This document shows positions 22,036-31,224 of a stretch of 36,703 bases of DNA, piece after piece (positions within the stretch are counted from its first letter, which is position 1; each line of letters starts with the position of its first letter). The position numbers were made by a program, and so were the translations under genes. The stretch comes from Pirellulales bacterium. GTDB taxonomy: Bacteria > Planctomycetota > Planctomycetia > Pirellulales > Thermoguttaceae. The stretch spans positions 1 to 36,703 of the forward strand of contig JAFGRD010000027.1 of the NCBI GenBank assembly GCA_016935315.1, written 5' to 3'. The notes beneath the pieces were generated by a model that made no database searches, was not told where the DNA came from, and worked only from the letters and a program-made list of their open reading frames with translations.

Positions 22036-25000
22036 TCACGGCCCATAGGTGGCCCAGAACGCCTCGGCCGCGTGTTGCCAGGCCGTGCGCTCGGCGGGTG
22101 GTTTGTGTTGGGAATGCAGCGACTCGATCTCGTAGAGCCAGCCCGCGTCGCGTGCCGACAACTCGGTGAACTCGCCGACGACGGGCAAGCTGCTCCGGGG
22201 ACCCATCGCCTGCCGCAGCGAGGCCACCGCCGTCTTCTCGCCCGGCACGCTGATCAGCCGCAGGGCGTTGAGGAAGTGTGTCTGGTTGTTGCGGGCGATC
22301 AGCATGTCGGTGGCGTTGACCCGCCCGTCACGGTCGAAATCGTAGGGGAAGTCGATAGCCGCCGGGTTGAGGAAGTTGCGGGGGTTGTTCCGGGCCAGGA
22401 GCATGTCGGTGGCGTTGACCTTTGCGTCGGCCGTCCCATTGCCCGATTCGCCCACCGCGTTGCCGAAGTAGAAGACGTCCCGCTCGGCCAGCCCGGTATT
22501 GGACGTCGGCAAGACCGTCACCTGGAGCCATTGCCTGGCGATGGCATAATCGTCCCAGACGATCGTGATCCGATCGGAGCCGTCGATTCCCTGGCCGGGC
22601 CGCAACGTGACCATGGTCGGATCGGGCGCCGGGGGCCAGGCCTGCGGATTGTCGTCGTTGCCTGTGCGGAAGGTGAAGTCGGCGGCGGTGGGCACACCGC
22701 CCACACCGGCGACGTCGACGATCACACCGTTGAGGCCACGGCTGTAACTGGTGTAGTTGGCCAGCGTGGCCGTGTGGCCCGGCAGCAGGGCGACCTTGTC
22801 GGGGGCGATGGCGTTGTCGTCTTGTGGGTTTGCGGCAGCGCTGTTTCCGTCGAAGATCGAGTTGTTGTAGAAGACGTAGCGGCCCGCGACTATTCCAGCG
22901 GCCCAATCGGGAGAGACGCTCCCCGGCGTCGGCGGCAAGGACGACCAACTGGACGGGTCATAGCCCCAGGCATCGGGTCCGGTGCGACTGAGCGAGGGCC
23001 CGGCCCCGTCGGCCTCGACCGGCCATGGCGGATCATCGTCGTAGCGGATCGCATCCTCCAGCAGACGAGGAACGAACCACGGCTCCTCCAGTGGCGGCTC
23101 GTCGGGTCGCAGCAACCGCACCTCTTCGCCACCGTTGCTCAGATGCCCTCCGTATCCGCCGACGAGGTGCACCGAGGCGCCGATCCCGTAGTGGTCGTAA
23201 AACGCAGAGAGTTTCGCCGTGTCCGCGGGATCGAACGGCACCACGACGATCGTCGACCTGGCGGCCACTATTGTACCCGGGGCGAAGGAGTACGCGACGC
23301 CACCGGTGATTTGCCAGTCCGTCAGATCCTGGGCGACGCCGGCGGGATTGTAGATCTCGATGAACTCCAGATCGTCGGCCCCGGTAAGCGTGCCCGGATT
23401 GTAGTGGATCTCGCTGAGGATGACCGGTCCGACGCGCGGGCCGCTGTTCTGCCCGGCGGCCGGGTCGAGCGTCGGCTCGATCATCGGATAGAGGTCGCCC
23501 GTGCCGTCGGGCCAGCGGCCGAACGACTCGCCGTTGGCGGCGGCCATGAACTCGACGTGATCGACGAACCGCGTCAGTCTGCCCGACGCATCGGCCGCCA
23601 TCAGCCAGACCGCGTCGCCATGGGAGCCGCTCAGCGCGAAATGGGTCGGCAGCGGCGCCCACGGCGTGGGATTGAAATCGTCCTCGTCGAAAACCACGTA
23701 TCCGCCGGGCGGGACAACGGTGCCGTCGGGAATGCGGAACTTCTGATAGGTTTCCTCCGAGTCGCTGAGATACCAGCCGCCCACGTCGATGGCCTGGCCG
23801 GTGGTGTTGATCAGCTCGATCGTATCGGTGCTGGGAAAGTCGGTGTGGGTGAGCACTTCGTTGATCCCCACGCCGCCTGTCGGCCCGCTGCCCGCGGCGC
23901 CCGGCGTGCCGCCATACTCGCTGCTGGAGCGCCAGTTTGCGGCGTTTTCCAGGAACTCGGTGCGCGGGGATCCGACGGCCGGAACGGACGGCGGGTCGAT
24001 CAACTCGAGCGACGCCCCTTGGCCGTCGGTCCGGTCGGGCCAATCGCCCTCGTCGTCGTATTCGAAGGCGAAGACATTGTCGCCGAGCCGGTCGACCAGC
24101 GCGAGTTGCTCGCCGCTGTCGCGCAGCCCCCCGTCGAACTGGCCGGCCACGGGTATCTCAAGGCCGTAGCGCGCGTGGAACCCCGTCAGGTTGCGCACAA
24201 GAACCACAAACTCTCCCGGCTCCAACTCGCGGGAGAGACTGTCTGTGAAATCGAACGTGATTCCGTCGGTGAATCGCACGCCCGTCAGATCCAACGGCAT
24301 CGGCGCCACGTTCTGCAGCTCGATGAACTCGAAATCGTCCGCACTCAGGCCCGTGTAGAGCGCCAACTCTTCGGGCGTAGGAGGGTATGGGTGATAGTTG
24401 ATTTCGGTGACGACCAGGGACCCGACGACTTCGTGCCGGCTGTTGGGTTCGCCGAGGGTGGGGTAGGCCAGCCGGTACAGATCGTCGCCGCCGTCGGGCC
24501 AGCGGCCGAACGATCTGCCCTCGGCCGTCGCCGCGTACTCGAACTGGTCGGCAAACTCGATCAGGCCCCCGGCCGCGTCGCCTTCGAGCAACCATAGTGT
24601 CCCGCCTGTATCGTCCAACGCGAAGGCGAAGTCGTCCTGGTCCAGCGCGACGAATCCCCCGGCCGGAATGACCGTCGGCTGAGGAATCCGGAACCTGCGG
24701 TAATCTTCGGCGGAGTTGCTCAGACACCAGTTGCCGACGTCGATCGGCCCGCTGGTCGTATTGTGCAGCTCGATGGCGTCGCGCTGCGGAAGCGTCGTGT
24801 GGGGAAGGACCTCGTTGATCACGACATCGCGTGAGGGCTCTCGGCGGGCGGCCCCGGGTGAGCCGCCGAATGGCGTGCTGGCCTGCCAGTTGTCCGGGTC
24901 GTCGTAGTAGCCCGTCAGATCGAGGACTTCCAGCGAGCTTCCCAGGCCGCCGGCCCGCGCCGGCCAGTCGCCGCCGCTGCCGTAGAGGAAACTCAGCATC

Positions 25001-28000
25001 GACCAACCGGAAGCGCTCAGCAGTGTCAGCGGCGTCGGCTGGTCGCTCAGCGCGCCCGTGTATTGCCCGGCGATCAACATCCCGGTCGTGTCGTAGCGGG
25101 TTGCAAACGCCACGGGGTTGCCGACGATCAGAACCCGCTGGTTGGCGGCCAGCGTGATCTCCGGGAAGACGAACTGGACGTCTCCGGTTAATTGGATTCC
25201 GCCCAGCGCGAGTGGCTCGCCGGCCACGTTCAGCAACTCGACAAACTCGAAGTCGTCGCCGGTCAGCGCGGGATCCGCGGCCAACTCGGCCGGTGTGGGA
25301 TCGTGGGCGTGGTAGTGGACTTCCGTAATCGCGAGATCCTCGACGCGGCGGCCGACCATGCCGGGCGAGGGCGGCTCGGCCGTCCAACCGGTTGCGTCGT
25401 TCCCCCAGCGATCGACCGCCACGCGGCTTAAGGAGTAGCCGAAGCCGTCGGCCATCGCGGGCCAGGGCGGGTCATCGTCGAAGGTGACCTCGTCTTCCAG
25501 CAACAGTGGAATCAGCCCCGGCCCCTCCGGCGGCGGTTGCCCCGCGCGCCACAGCCGTATCGTCTCGCCCGCATCGTTGAGGCTGCCCGAGAACCCGCCC
25601 ACGATGTCGACCCACGGGTTGATCCCGTAGTGGAGCCGCAGCGCGTCGAGCTTGCTTGCGTCCTCGGGATCGAACTGGGAGACGACCAGGGCCTCGTGGG
25701 GCGCCAACCGGGTGCCGGCAGGGAAGTCGAACTCCACGCCGCCGCTGATGCGCCAGTGAGTCAGGTCGACCGTCTCGTCGGTCGGATTGAAGATCTCGAT
25801 GTATTCGAGCGCGTTCTGGTCGATTCCGCTCCCCTGGGCTTTGGGATGGTACATGATCTCGTGGATCACCACCGGCCCGACGCGAGGTCCGCTGTTGGGA
25901 TCGCCCGGGGTCCGCCCATCCATCGGAAGAAGCTCGCCTTGGCCGTTGGGCCAGCGGCCGAACGGTTCGCCCGCGGCCGCCCCGCCAAACGCCACGTGAT
26001 CGGCGAATTGCGTCAGCCGGTTCGTCTGGCTGTCGGCCTGGATCAACAGCAGCTCACCGCCGCGGAACGGGTCAAGGGCGAAATGACTCGGCGCGGGTTC
26101 CGCCGGCGTCGGATTGAACTGGGCTTCGTAGCAGCAGTGGTATTGGTGGGGTTCGATCCAGGTGCCGTCGGGAATGCGGAACTTCCGCGGGCTGTCCACG
26201 GAATCGGTCAGGTACCAGCCGCCGACGCAGATGGCGGCGTCGGTCGTGTTGTACAGCTCGATCACGTTGGCCGACGGAGGATCCGCGCTGGAAAGCACCT
26301 CGTTGATCACCACGCCGGCCACCGGTCCGGTGCCCGCATCGCCGGGCGAGCCGCCGTATTCGCTGCTGCGGCGCCAGTGGGAGCCCTCGTCGAAATCGCT
26401 CGTCGCGTCCAGCAGTCCCAACGAACTGCCTCCGCCGTCCGCCCGTTCGGGCCAGGGGGCCTCGTCGTTGTACTCGAATTCGAGGATCGGCACGCCGGTG
26501 CCGCTTGCGATTCGGATGCGCTCCCCGCCGTTGTCGAGCCGCCCGATGTACTCACCGACGACGAGGGCCTCCGTGCCGTAGCGAACCTGAAACGCCCACC
26601 AGTTCGACACGGCCACCGCCCGTTGGCCGGGAGCCAGGGTGGACTCGCCTAAATCGAGAGCGACGCCGTCGGTGATCCACAAGCCGTCCAGCTCGATCGG
26701 ATCGCGGCCGATATTGAGCAGCTCGATGAACTCGAAGTCGTCGTTGTCGAAATCGAGGTTGACGGCCAGCTCGGCCTCGGTGGGGTCGTAAGGATTGTAG
26801 TTCAACTCGGAGATCACCAGGTTCCCCAACCGCAAATCGACGACCCCGGGCGTGGCCGGCGCGGTGGCCCAACTGGCCGGGTCATTGCCCCAGAAATCGA
26901 CTCCTCGCCGGTGCAGGGCGTAGCCTTCGCCGTCGGCCGTCAGCGGCCAGGGAGACCGGTTGTCGTAGGCGACTTCGTCCTCGGGCCCCATGGGAACGAG
27001 GTAAGGTTTCCACGGCGGCGGAAAGTCGGGACGGCACAGCCGTACCCTATTGCCCCCGTTGTTGAGCCGGCCGACGTACGGCCCGACCATCGCCACCGAG
27101 TCGTCGAGCTGGTAGACCTCGCGGAACATCCGCAGGTCGCCCGCGTCGGCAGGCCGCTGTGGGTCGAATCCCACCACCACCAGCACGCCGCCGGCCGGCA
27201 ACGTGAGGTCCGCGGGGAAATCGAACGCCACGCCCCCGCGCATCTGCCAGCCGGCCAGATTCAGATCTTCGCTGGTCGGATTGTAGACCTCGACGAACTC
27301 GACGTCGCTGGCAATCCCGCCCGACCCGGGATCGGGTGGATTGTACATGACTTCGCTCAGAAGGATCGGTCCGACGCGAGGGCCGCTGTTTTCTCGCCGC
27401 AAGGTCAGGCGCTGCATGGGCGCCAGCCTGCCCGAGCCGTCGGGCCAGCGGCCGAACGATTCCCCGTGGAAGGCCGTGGTGAACTCCACGTGATCGACCA
27501 GCCGCGTCAGGGCGCCGTCGGTGCCGGCGGCCGTCAGCCACACGTCGTCGCCGTTGCTGCCGTCCAAGGCGAATCCGCCCGCTCCCGGCTGCCAGCGCTG
27601 CGGGTTGAAGGCGTACTCGTCGAACACCTCGTAGCCGCCGGCGGGGATCACGGTTCCGTCGGGAATGCGAAACCCCCTAAGCTCGTTGGCCGAGTTGCCC
27701 AGGTACCAGCCGCCGACGTCGATCGCCGCGCCGGACCGGTTGTGCAGCTCGATCGCGTCGACCAGGGGCAGACTGGTCTGCGCGAGCACCTCGTTGATCA
27801 CGACGGCCGGCGGCGCATCGCTGCCGGCCGCGCCGGGCGAGCCGCCGTATTCCTGGCTGGCGTGCCAGTTGGCGCCGTCGGCGTAGTCGTCCAGAGGGTC
27901 CACGATCTGCAGCGTGCTCCCATACCCGTCGGCCCAACGCGGCCATGCGCTCTCGATGCCCCGGTCGAGCCCGTCGTCGTAGACGAAATCGAGGATCGGC

Positions 28001-30468
28001 CGGTCGAACCGGTCGCGAAGCAGAATCCACCCGCCGCTGTTGCCCAACTCGCCCTGGTAGACGCCCACGATGTCGGCCGACGTGCCGTAGCGGATCTCGA
28101 AGGCCGCCCGATCCTTCACCAGCAAGGCATACTCGCCCGGCGCCAGCAGCGTGGTGCCCTGGAAGCAAAACTCCACCTGCCCGGCCAGTTGCACGCCGCC
28201 CAGATCGAGCAAGCGGCTGCCCGTGTTTTGCAGCTCGATGAACTCGAAGGCCTCGCGGCTGTTGACTCCCAGGCTGCGCTCCTGCGGCGTCACGCGATAC
28301 GGATTGTAGTTCAATTCCGTGATCCGCAGAAAATCGGTCAAGGCGTCGGACAAAACGGCGCTGACCGTCACGTGGACGGTTGCCTGGTCCCAGGAGCCCT
28401 GGGGGTCGTATGCCCGGTAGGTGAAGTGGTCGTCGCCGGTATAGTCGATCTCGGGCGTGTACGTGTACTGACCGTGGGATTGAATCGTCACGGCCCCATG
28501 GGCAGGCGGATCGACCAGCACGGCCTGAAGCGGCTGGCCGTCGGGATCGACGTCGTCGGCCAGCAGGCCCGGAGTGGCCACCGTCTTCGCCGTGTTGATC
28601 GGCACCCAGAGGCCGTTGTCGTCGGCCAGCGGCGGGTCGTTGACCGGATCGACCGTGATGGTCACCGTGGCCAGGTTCGATTCGGCCACGCCGTCGTGGG
28701 CCCGGTAGGTGAAGCTGTCGGAGCCGTAGAAATTCGCGCTGGGCGTGTAGCTGAACGAGCCGTTGGAAAGCAGCGTCAGGGTGCCGTGCGGCGGCGCGTG
28801 GACCAGCGACGCGGTCAGCGGATCGCCGTCGTCGTCGGTGTCGTTGGCCAGGACGCCGCCGGCCGCCGCAACCGTCAACGTGGAATCCTCGGCAATGCGG
28901 TACGCACCGTGGGAGGCCACCGGCGGGACGTCGGCGGCGTTGCCGAAATCGAGGCCGACAAACGTCTCACCGTCGAGAAGCGACACGGTATGCGTTGCCG
29001 GCCGGCGAGGGAACGTCTGGACGTATCCGTCTTCCACGATCGCAACCACGCGATACGTGCCCGGTGGAAGATCGTCGAACCGATAGCCGCCGTCGCTTCC
29101 GGTCAGCAGGTGGGACCGTGCAACCGGGTCGAAGACGTAAGCGGTCTCTCCGGTCTGGGTTCCCACGACGACCCGCTCGCCCAGCGCCGCCACGGAAGTG
29201 CCGAAGGCGTCCCATGCGTCCGGGGCCGGATTGGTGATCGTCTGCAACAGGTGACCGGTGGTGCCGTCGAAGAGATAGACGGCGCCGCCGCTGTTGCTTC
29301 CTGAGCCGTCCTGGCTGTGGGCCCATCGGGCTCCCACGAGCACGTCGTTGCCCATCGCCGTCACACAGAAGCCGAATTCCTCGCCCGGCCCGGGCAGAGG
29401 GCTGGTCAGTGTGCGCAGCAGTCTGCCGGTGGCGCTATCGAACAAGAAGGCGGCCCCGGCGCTCTCGGCCCCACTGTCGTCCCATCGCGCGCCGATCACG
29501 ACATGGTCGCCCACCGCCGCGACCGACCGGCCGAAATCGGTCGGTTCGCCGGTAGAGCGTTGCGTGGGGTTGAGGAAACGCTGCAGCAGGTTGCCCGTGG
29601 CGCCGTCGAACAGGTAGACGGCCCCGACGCCTTCGGTCCCCGTCTCGTCCCATCGCGCGCCGACCAACACGTTGTCGCCCATCGCGGCGACGCTGTAGCC
29701 GAACTGGGCGTTTTGCGACGGCGTGGGGCTGAGGTACGTCTGCAGCAGTTCGCCGGTCGTGCCGTCGAACAGGTAGGCGGCGCCGGAGTCTTCGTACTCG
29801 ATCGCGCCGGTCTGCTCCGAGATGACGTCGGCCAGTCGGGCCCCGACCAGCACGTGATTGCCCACCGTCGCAATTGCCCGGCCAAACTGGTCGTTCGCCC
29901 GCGGACGAGGCGAACGCAGCTCGTGCAGCAACTCGCCCGTCTGGCCGTCGAAAAGATAGACGGCCCCGGCGTCCTCTGCACCGGTGTCGTCCAACGGGGC
30001 GCCGATCAGCACGTGGTTGCCCACGGCCGCCACGGCCCGGCCAAAACGGTCGCCGTCGGCCGGCGTGGGATTCTCGAAGGTCTGCAACAGCTCTCCGGTG
30101 GCGCCGTCGAACAGGTAGGCGGCCCCGGCCTCGACGTGGACGCCCAAGTTCTCACGAGGGCTGCCCACCAGCACCTTGTCGCCGTCGGCGGCCACAAAAC
30201 GGCCAAACTCGTTCAGCGGATTCGTCGAGGGATTGCCCAGCGTCTGTTGCGGCGTGTCGGTGCGACCGGCACGTTGTAGCTCGAGCGTCCAGCCGGCCAG
30301 CGGCGGCTCGCCCGGGTCGCGCCAACCGTCCCGGTCCAAATCGTCGAAGACCGTGCCGCCGAGCGTTCCCAGACCGTCCAGCAAGGTCCGCTGCTCGAGC
30401 GGCTCCAGCGCCAGCCGCGCGCACAAGATTCCCTCGCGACGGTGTTGGCGAACACGTCGAGCTCTCAC
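22036..30468 (-). CDS. Giant exported protein: nested FG-GAP-like propeller, cadherin-like repeats, eleven lamin-tail domains, dockerin tail
   Basis: About 2,810 residues. Residue numbers count from the upstream GTG at 30498. In order: a basic N terminus with LEPLEQRTLLDG (31-42), an LEPR-XLL-like motif; the first half of an SdrD-B-like fold (GTVFDDLDRDGWRDPGEP, 48-65); seven FG-GAP-like repeats (96-457); the second half of the SdrD-B-like fold (GSDGGYRFDDLPPGTYRV, 467-484); two cadherin/VCBS-like repeats (525-715); eleven lamin-tail-like domains (724 to about 2500); and a conserved tail with two dockerin loops (about 2535-2745). GTG 30468 is chosen because GGGAG lies nine bases before it; GTG 30498 lacks such a site. 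A consensus promoter lies just upstream. It is probably a surface or matrix protein. No enzymatic domain was recognised, and ligands are unknown. Confidence 0.88.
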   Translation of the reverse strand: MRARRVRQHRREGILCARLALEPLEQRTLLDGLGTLGGTVFDDLDRDGWRDPGEPPLAGWTLELQRAGRTDTPQQTLGNPSTNPLNEFGRFVAADGDKVLVGSPRENLGVHVEAGAAYLFDGATGELLQTFENPTPADGDRFGRAVAAVGNHVLIGAPLDDTGAEDAGAVYLFDGQTGELLHELRSPRPRANDQFGRAIATVGNHVLVGARLADVISEQTGAIEYEDSGAAYLFDGTTGELLQTYLSPTPSQNAQFGYSVAAMGDNVLVGARWDETGTEGVGAVYLFDGATGNLLQRFLNPTQRSTGEPTDFGRSVAAVGDHVVIGARWDDSGAESAGAAFLFDSATGRLLRTLTSPLPGPGEEFGFCVTAMGNDVLVGARWAHSQDGSGSNSGGAVYLFDGTTGHLLQTITNPAPDAWDAFGTSVAALGERVVVGTQTGETAYVFDPVARSHLLTGSDGGYRFDDLPPGTYRVVAIVEDGYVQTFPRRPATHTVSLLDGETFVGLDFGNAADVPPVASHGAYRIAEDSTLTVAAAGGVLANDTDDDGDPLTASLVHAPPHGTLTLLSNGSFSYTPSANFYGSDSFTYRAHDGVAESNLATVTITVDPVNDPPLADDNGLWVPINTAKTVATPGLLADDVDPDGQPLQAVLVDPPAHGAVTIQSHGQYTYTPEIDYTGDDHFTYRAYDPQGSWDQATVHVTVSAVLSDALTDFLRITELNYNPYRVTPQERSLGVNSREAFEFIELQNTGSRLLDLGGVQLAGQVEFCFQGTTLLAPGEYALLVKDRAAFEIRYGTSADIVGVYQGELGNSGGWILLRDRFDRPILDFVYDDGLDRGIESAWPRWADGYGSTLQIVDPLDDYADGANWHASQEYGGSPGAAGSDAPPAVVINEVLAQTSLPLVDAIELHNRSGAAIDVGGWYLGNSANELRGFRIPDGTVIPAGGYEVFDEYAFNPQRWQPGAGGFALDGSNGDDVWLTAAGTDGALTRLVDHVEFTTAFHGESFGRWPDGSGRLAPMQRLTLRRENSGPRVGPILLSEVMYNPPDPGSGGIASDVEFVEVYNPTSEDLNLAGWQMRGGVAFDFPADLTLPAGGVLVVVGFDPQRPADAGDLRMFREVYQLDDSVAMVGPYVGRLNNGGNRVRLCRPDFPPPWKPYLVPMGPEDEVAYDNRSPWPLTADGEGYALHRRGVDFWGNDPASWATAPATPGVVDLRLGNLVISELNYNPYDPTEAELAVNLDFDNDDFEFIELLNIGRDPIELDGLWITDGVALDLGESTLAPGQRAVAVSNWWAFQVRYGTEALVVGEYIGRLDNGGERIRIASGTGVPILEFEYNDEAPWPERADGGGSSLGLLDATSDFDEGSHWRRSSEYGGSPGDAGTGPVAGVVINEVLSSADPPSANVIELYNTTDAAICVGGWYLTDSVDSPRKFRIPDGTWIEPHQYHCCYEAQFNPTPAEPAPSHFALDPFRGGELLLIQADSQTNRLTQFADHVAFGGAAAGEPFGRWPNGQGELLPMDGRTPGDPNSGPRVGPVVIHEIMYHPKAQGSGIDQNALEYIEIFNPTDETVDLTHWRISGGVEFDFPAGTRLAPHEALVVSQFDPEDASKLDALRLHYGINPWVDIVGGFSGSLNDAGETIRLWRAGQPPPEGPGLIPLLLEDEVTFDDDPPWPAMADGFGYSLSRVAVDRWGNDATGWTAEPPSPGMVGRRVEDLAITEVHYHAHDPTPAELAADPALTGDDFEFVELLNVAGEPLALGGIQLTGDVQFVFPEITLAANQRVLIVGNPVAFATRYDTTGMLIAGQYTGALSDQPTPLTLLSASGWSMLSFLYGSGGDWPARAGGLGSSLEVLDLTGYYDDPDNWQASTPFGGSPGAARREPSRDVVINEVLPHTTLPQRDAIELHNTTSGPIDVGNWCLSNSAEDYRRFRIPQPTVIPAGGFVALDQDDFAFALDDTGGTLWLLEGDAAGGLIEFADQFEYAATAEGRSFGRWPDGGDDLYRLAYPTLGEPNSRHEVVGSLVVTEINYHPYPPTPEELALYTGLSADDFEFIELQNVAPMPLDLTGVRFTDGITFDFTDSLSRELEPGEFVVLVRNLTGFHARYGLEIPVAGQFDGGLRDSGEQLALVDRLGDNVFAFEYDDEGDWPDRTDGQGASLELIDPPSVPAVGSPRTEFLENAANWRSSSEYGGTPGAAGSGPTGGVGINEVLTHTDFPSTDTIELINTTGQAIDVGGWYLSDSEETYQKFRIPDGTVVPPGGYVVFDEDDFNPTPWAPLPTHFALSGSHGDAVWLMAADASGRLTRFVDHVEFMAAANGESFGRWPDGTGDLYPMIEPTLDPAAGQNSGPRVGPVILSEIHYNPGTLTGADDLEFIEIYNPAGVAQDLTDWQITGGVAYSFAPGTIVAARSTIVVVPFDPADTAKLSAFYDHYGIGASVHLVGGYGGHLSNGGEEVRLLRPDEPPLEEPWFVPRLLEDAIRYDDDPPWPVEADGAGPSLSRTGPDAWGYDPSSWSSLPPTPGSVSPDWAAGIVAGRYVFYNNSIFDGNSAAANPQDDNAIAPDKVALLPGHTATLANYTSYSRGLNGVIVDVAGVGGVPTAADFTFRTGNDDNPQAWPPAPDPTMVTLRPGQGIDGSDRITIVWDDYAIARQWLQVTVLPTSNTGLAERDVFYFGNAVGESGNGTADAKVNATDMLLARNNPRNFLNPAAIDFPYDFDRDGRVNATDMLIARNNQTHFLNALRLISVPGEKTAVASLRQAMGPRSSLPVVGEFTELSARDAGWLYEIESLHSQHKPPAERTAWQHAAEAFWATYGP
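22111..22590. repeat. Duplicated dockerin-tail coding segment, copy 2
   Basis: The partner of 17801-18280, encoding the C-terminal dockerin module of the giant protein. The 95% identity over 300 bases is well above that of the surrounding coding sequence of the two genes. This suggests recent duplication or gene conversion of the tail alone. Confidence 0.85.
23000..28330 (-). repeat. Coding super-repeat of lamin-tail-like domains (A-B-C units)
   Basis: Eleven related domains occur in three subtypes. A starts with (I/V)(S/T)E(L/I/V)NYNPY-type motifs, B with INEVL, and C with SE(V/I)xYNP-type motifs. B ends with FGRWPDG-like motifs. The order from the N terminus is ABC, ABC, AB, ABC. The A-to-A period is about 500 residues (1.5 kb), except in the third unit, which is about 310 because C is missing. 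Boundaries are approximate. Confidence 0.8.
29128..30216 (-). repeat. Seven FG-GAP-like repeats (predicted beta-propeller)
   Basis: Seven units of about 50 residues each share FGxxVAAxGxxVLVGA and AxYLFDGxTGxLLQ patterns. Seven blades would close a beta-propeller. The typical calcium loop DxDxDG of integrin-type repeats is not evident. The block sits inside the SdrD-B-like domain. Confidence 0.8.
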
Positions 30469-30521
30469 GACCAGATTCTCCCAGTGGCGGCAGAACACGC
30501 CTGATGAAAAGGTCTGTCCCG

Positions 30522-30551
30522 ATTATAACCCCCGTGATGAATGGGTGTCAA
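30522..30551 (-). promoter_or_regulatory. Consensus sigma-70 promoter for the giant gene
   Basis: On the - strand, TTGACA (30551-30546) and TATAAT (30527-30522) both match consensus perfectly, with an 18-base spacer. The predicted start, near 30515, leaves a leader of about 47 bases to GTG 30468. It is the best promoter match found in the window. It stands back to back with the gntR promoter in the 330-base gap 30499-30828. Confidence 0.7.
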
Positions 30552-30770
30552 ACCCCGCCATCCGGAAGCAAATCGTTTCAGTTTGGGAGATTCGGGTAGT
30601 CCTGTTCCGGCCCCTTCTACAAGAGAAACCGACATCGGGCAGTCGCTACCGCCACGAATTGCGGCGTGATTCTCGGGAATTCAGCCTGCTGCGACGCCGA
30701 AAGTCCCCCAACCCTGAAGAACTCCTGTGACCTCAGCTACCTTGTGGCCGAAACGTTTCGGAAGCGTCTC

Positions 30771-30798
30771 TTGACACCCCCGCGAAAATCCGTATAGT
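30771..30798 (+). promoter_or_regulatory. Sigma-70-type promoter of the gntR-ABC unit
   Basis: TTGACA (30771-30776) and TATAGT (30793-30798) are spaced by 16 bases. The -10 element abuts the palindrome at 30799-30816, so a bound repressor would block polymerase. The gene-free stretch 30552-30770 shows nothing else I can support. Confidence 0.7.
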
Positions 30799-30816
30799 GT
30801 ACTATGTAGCTAGTAC
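30794..30816 (+). promoter_or_regulatory. Candidate operator for the GntR/YtrA-type regulator
   Basis: GTACTA (30799-30804) and TAGTAC (30811-30816) form a perfect inverted repeat with a 6-base spacer. An overlapping shorter palindrome, ATAGT-GT-ACTAT (30794-30805), includes most of the -10 box. The position over the -10 and transcript start suits autorepression by the gene product that follows. AGGGAG at 30817-30822 is the ribosome binding site for ATG 30829. Confidence 0.6.
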
Positions 30817-30828
30817 AGGGAGCGGCCG

Positions 30829-31224
30829 ATGTTCTTCCGAATCGATTTCTCCGATGGCCTGGCCATCTACGCCCAAGTGGTCCGCCAGGTCAAATTCGCC
30901 GTCGCCGGCGGGGCGCTCAAGGCCGGCGAGCTGGTCCCCTCGGTGCGGGAACTGGCTCGCCAGTTGGCCATCAATCCCAATACGGTCGCCCGGGCCTATC
31001 GCGAGCTGCAGGCCGACGGCGTTTTGGAATCGGTCCGGGGTACCGGCCTGGCCGTGACCGCCGGGGCCGAGAAACTCTGTCGCACGCAGCGGGTCGAGCT
31101 GATTCGCACGCGGTTGCAGCAGGTCCTCGTCGAGGCCAGACAAAGCCGGCTGGACGCGGACCAACTGCGAACGCTCGTCGAAGGCGAGCTTCAGGCCGTC
31201 GAGCAACAGGAGCCCAGAACATGA
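30829..31224 (+). CDS. GntR-family (YtrA subfamily) transcriptional regulator
   Basis: A 131-residue DNA-binding protein. The N-terminal winged helix-turn-helix (about residues 10-80) shows the YtrA-type pattern IYAQVVRQVKFAVAGGALKAGELVPSVRELARQLAINPNTVARAYREL, split here as IYAQVVRQV, GELVPSVRELA and INPNTVARAYREL. A short helical C-terminal region of about 50 residues replaces the large effector domains of other GntR subfamilies, as usual for YtrA. YtrA-type genes typically lie in ABC transporter operons that they repress. This one has its own promoter with an overlapping palindrome, and its stop overlaps the next start (ATGA at 31221). The inducing signal is unknown; in other bacteria it is often cell-envelope antibiotics. 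Confidence 0.92.
   Translation: MFFRIDFSDGLAIYAQVVRQVKFAVAGGALKAGELVPSVRELARQLAINPNTVARAYRELQADGVLESVRGTGLAVTAGAEKLCRTQRVELIRTRLQQVLVEARQSRLDADQLRTLVEGELQAVEQQEPRT

Noticed and set aside
21991-24597. An 868-codon + strand frame opposite the giant gene, and similar long frames at 26911-29304 and 29317-30279
   Set aside because: The - strand frame has clear lamin-tail, FG-GAP-like and dockerin motifs throughout. The + strand frames only mirror them.
23000-28330. The regular repeats as a CRISPR array or tandem DNA repeat
   Set aside because: The repeats are long coding units with diverged DNA and conserved protein motifs. There are no short identical repeats with unique spacers.
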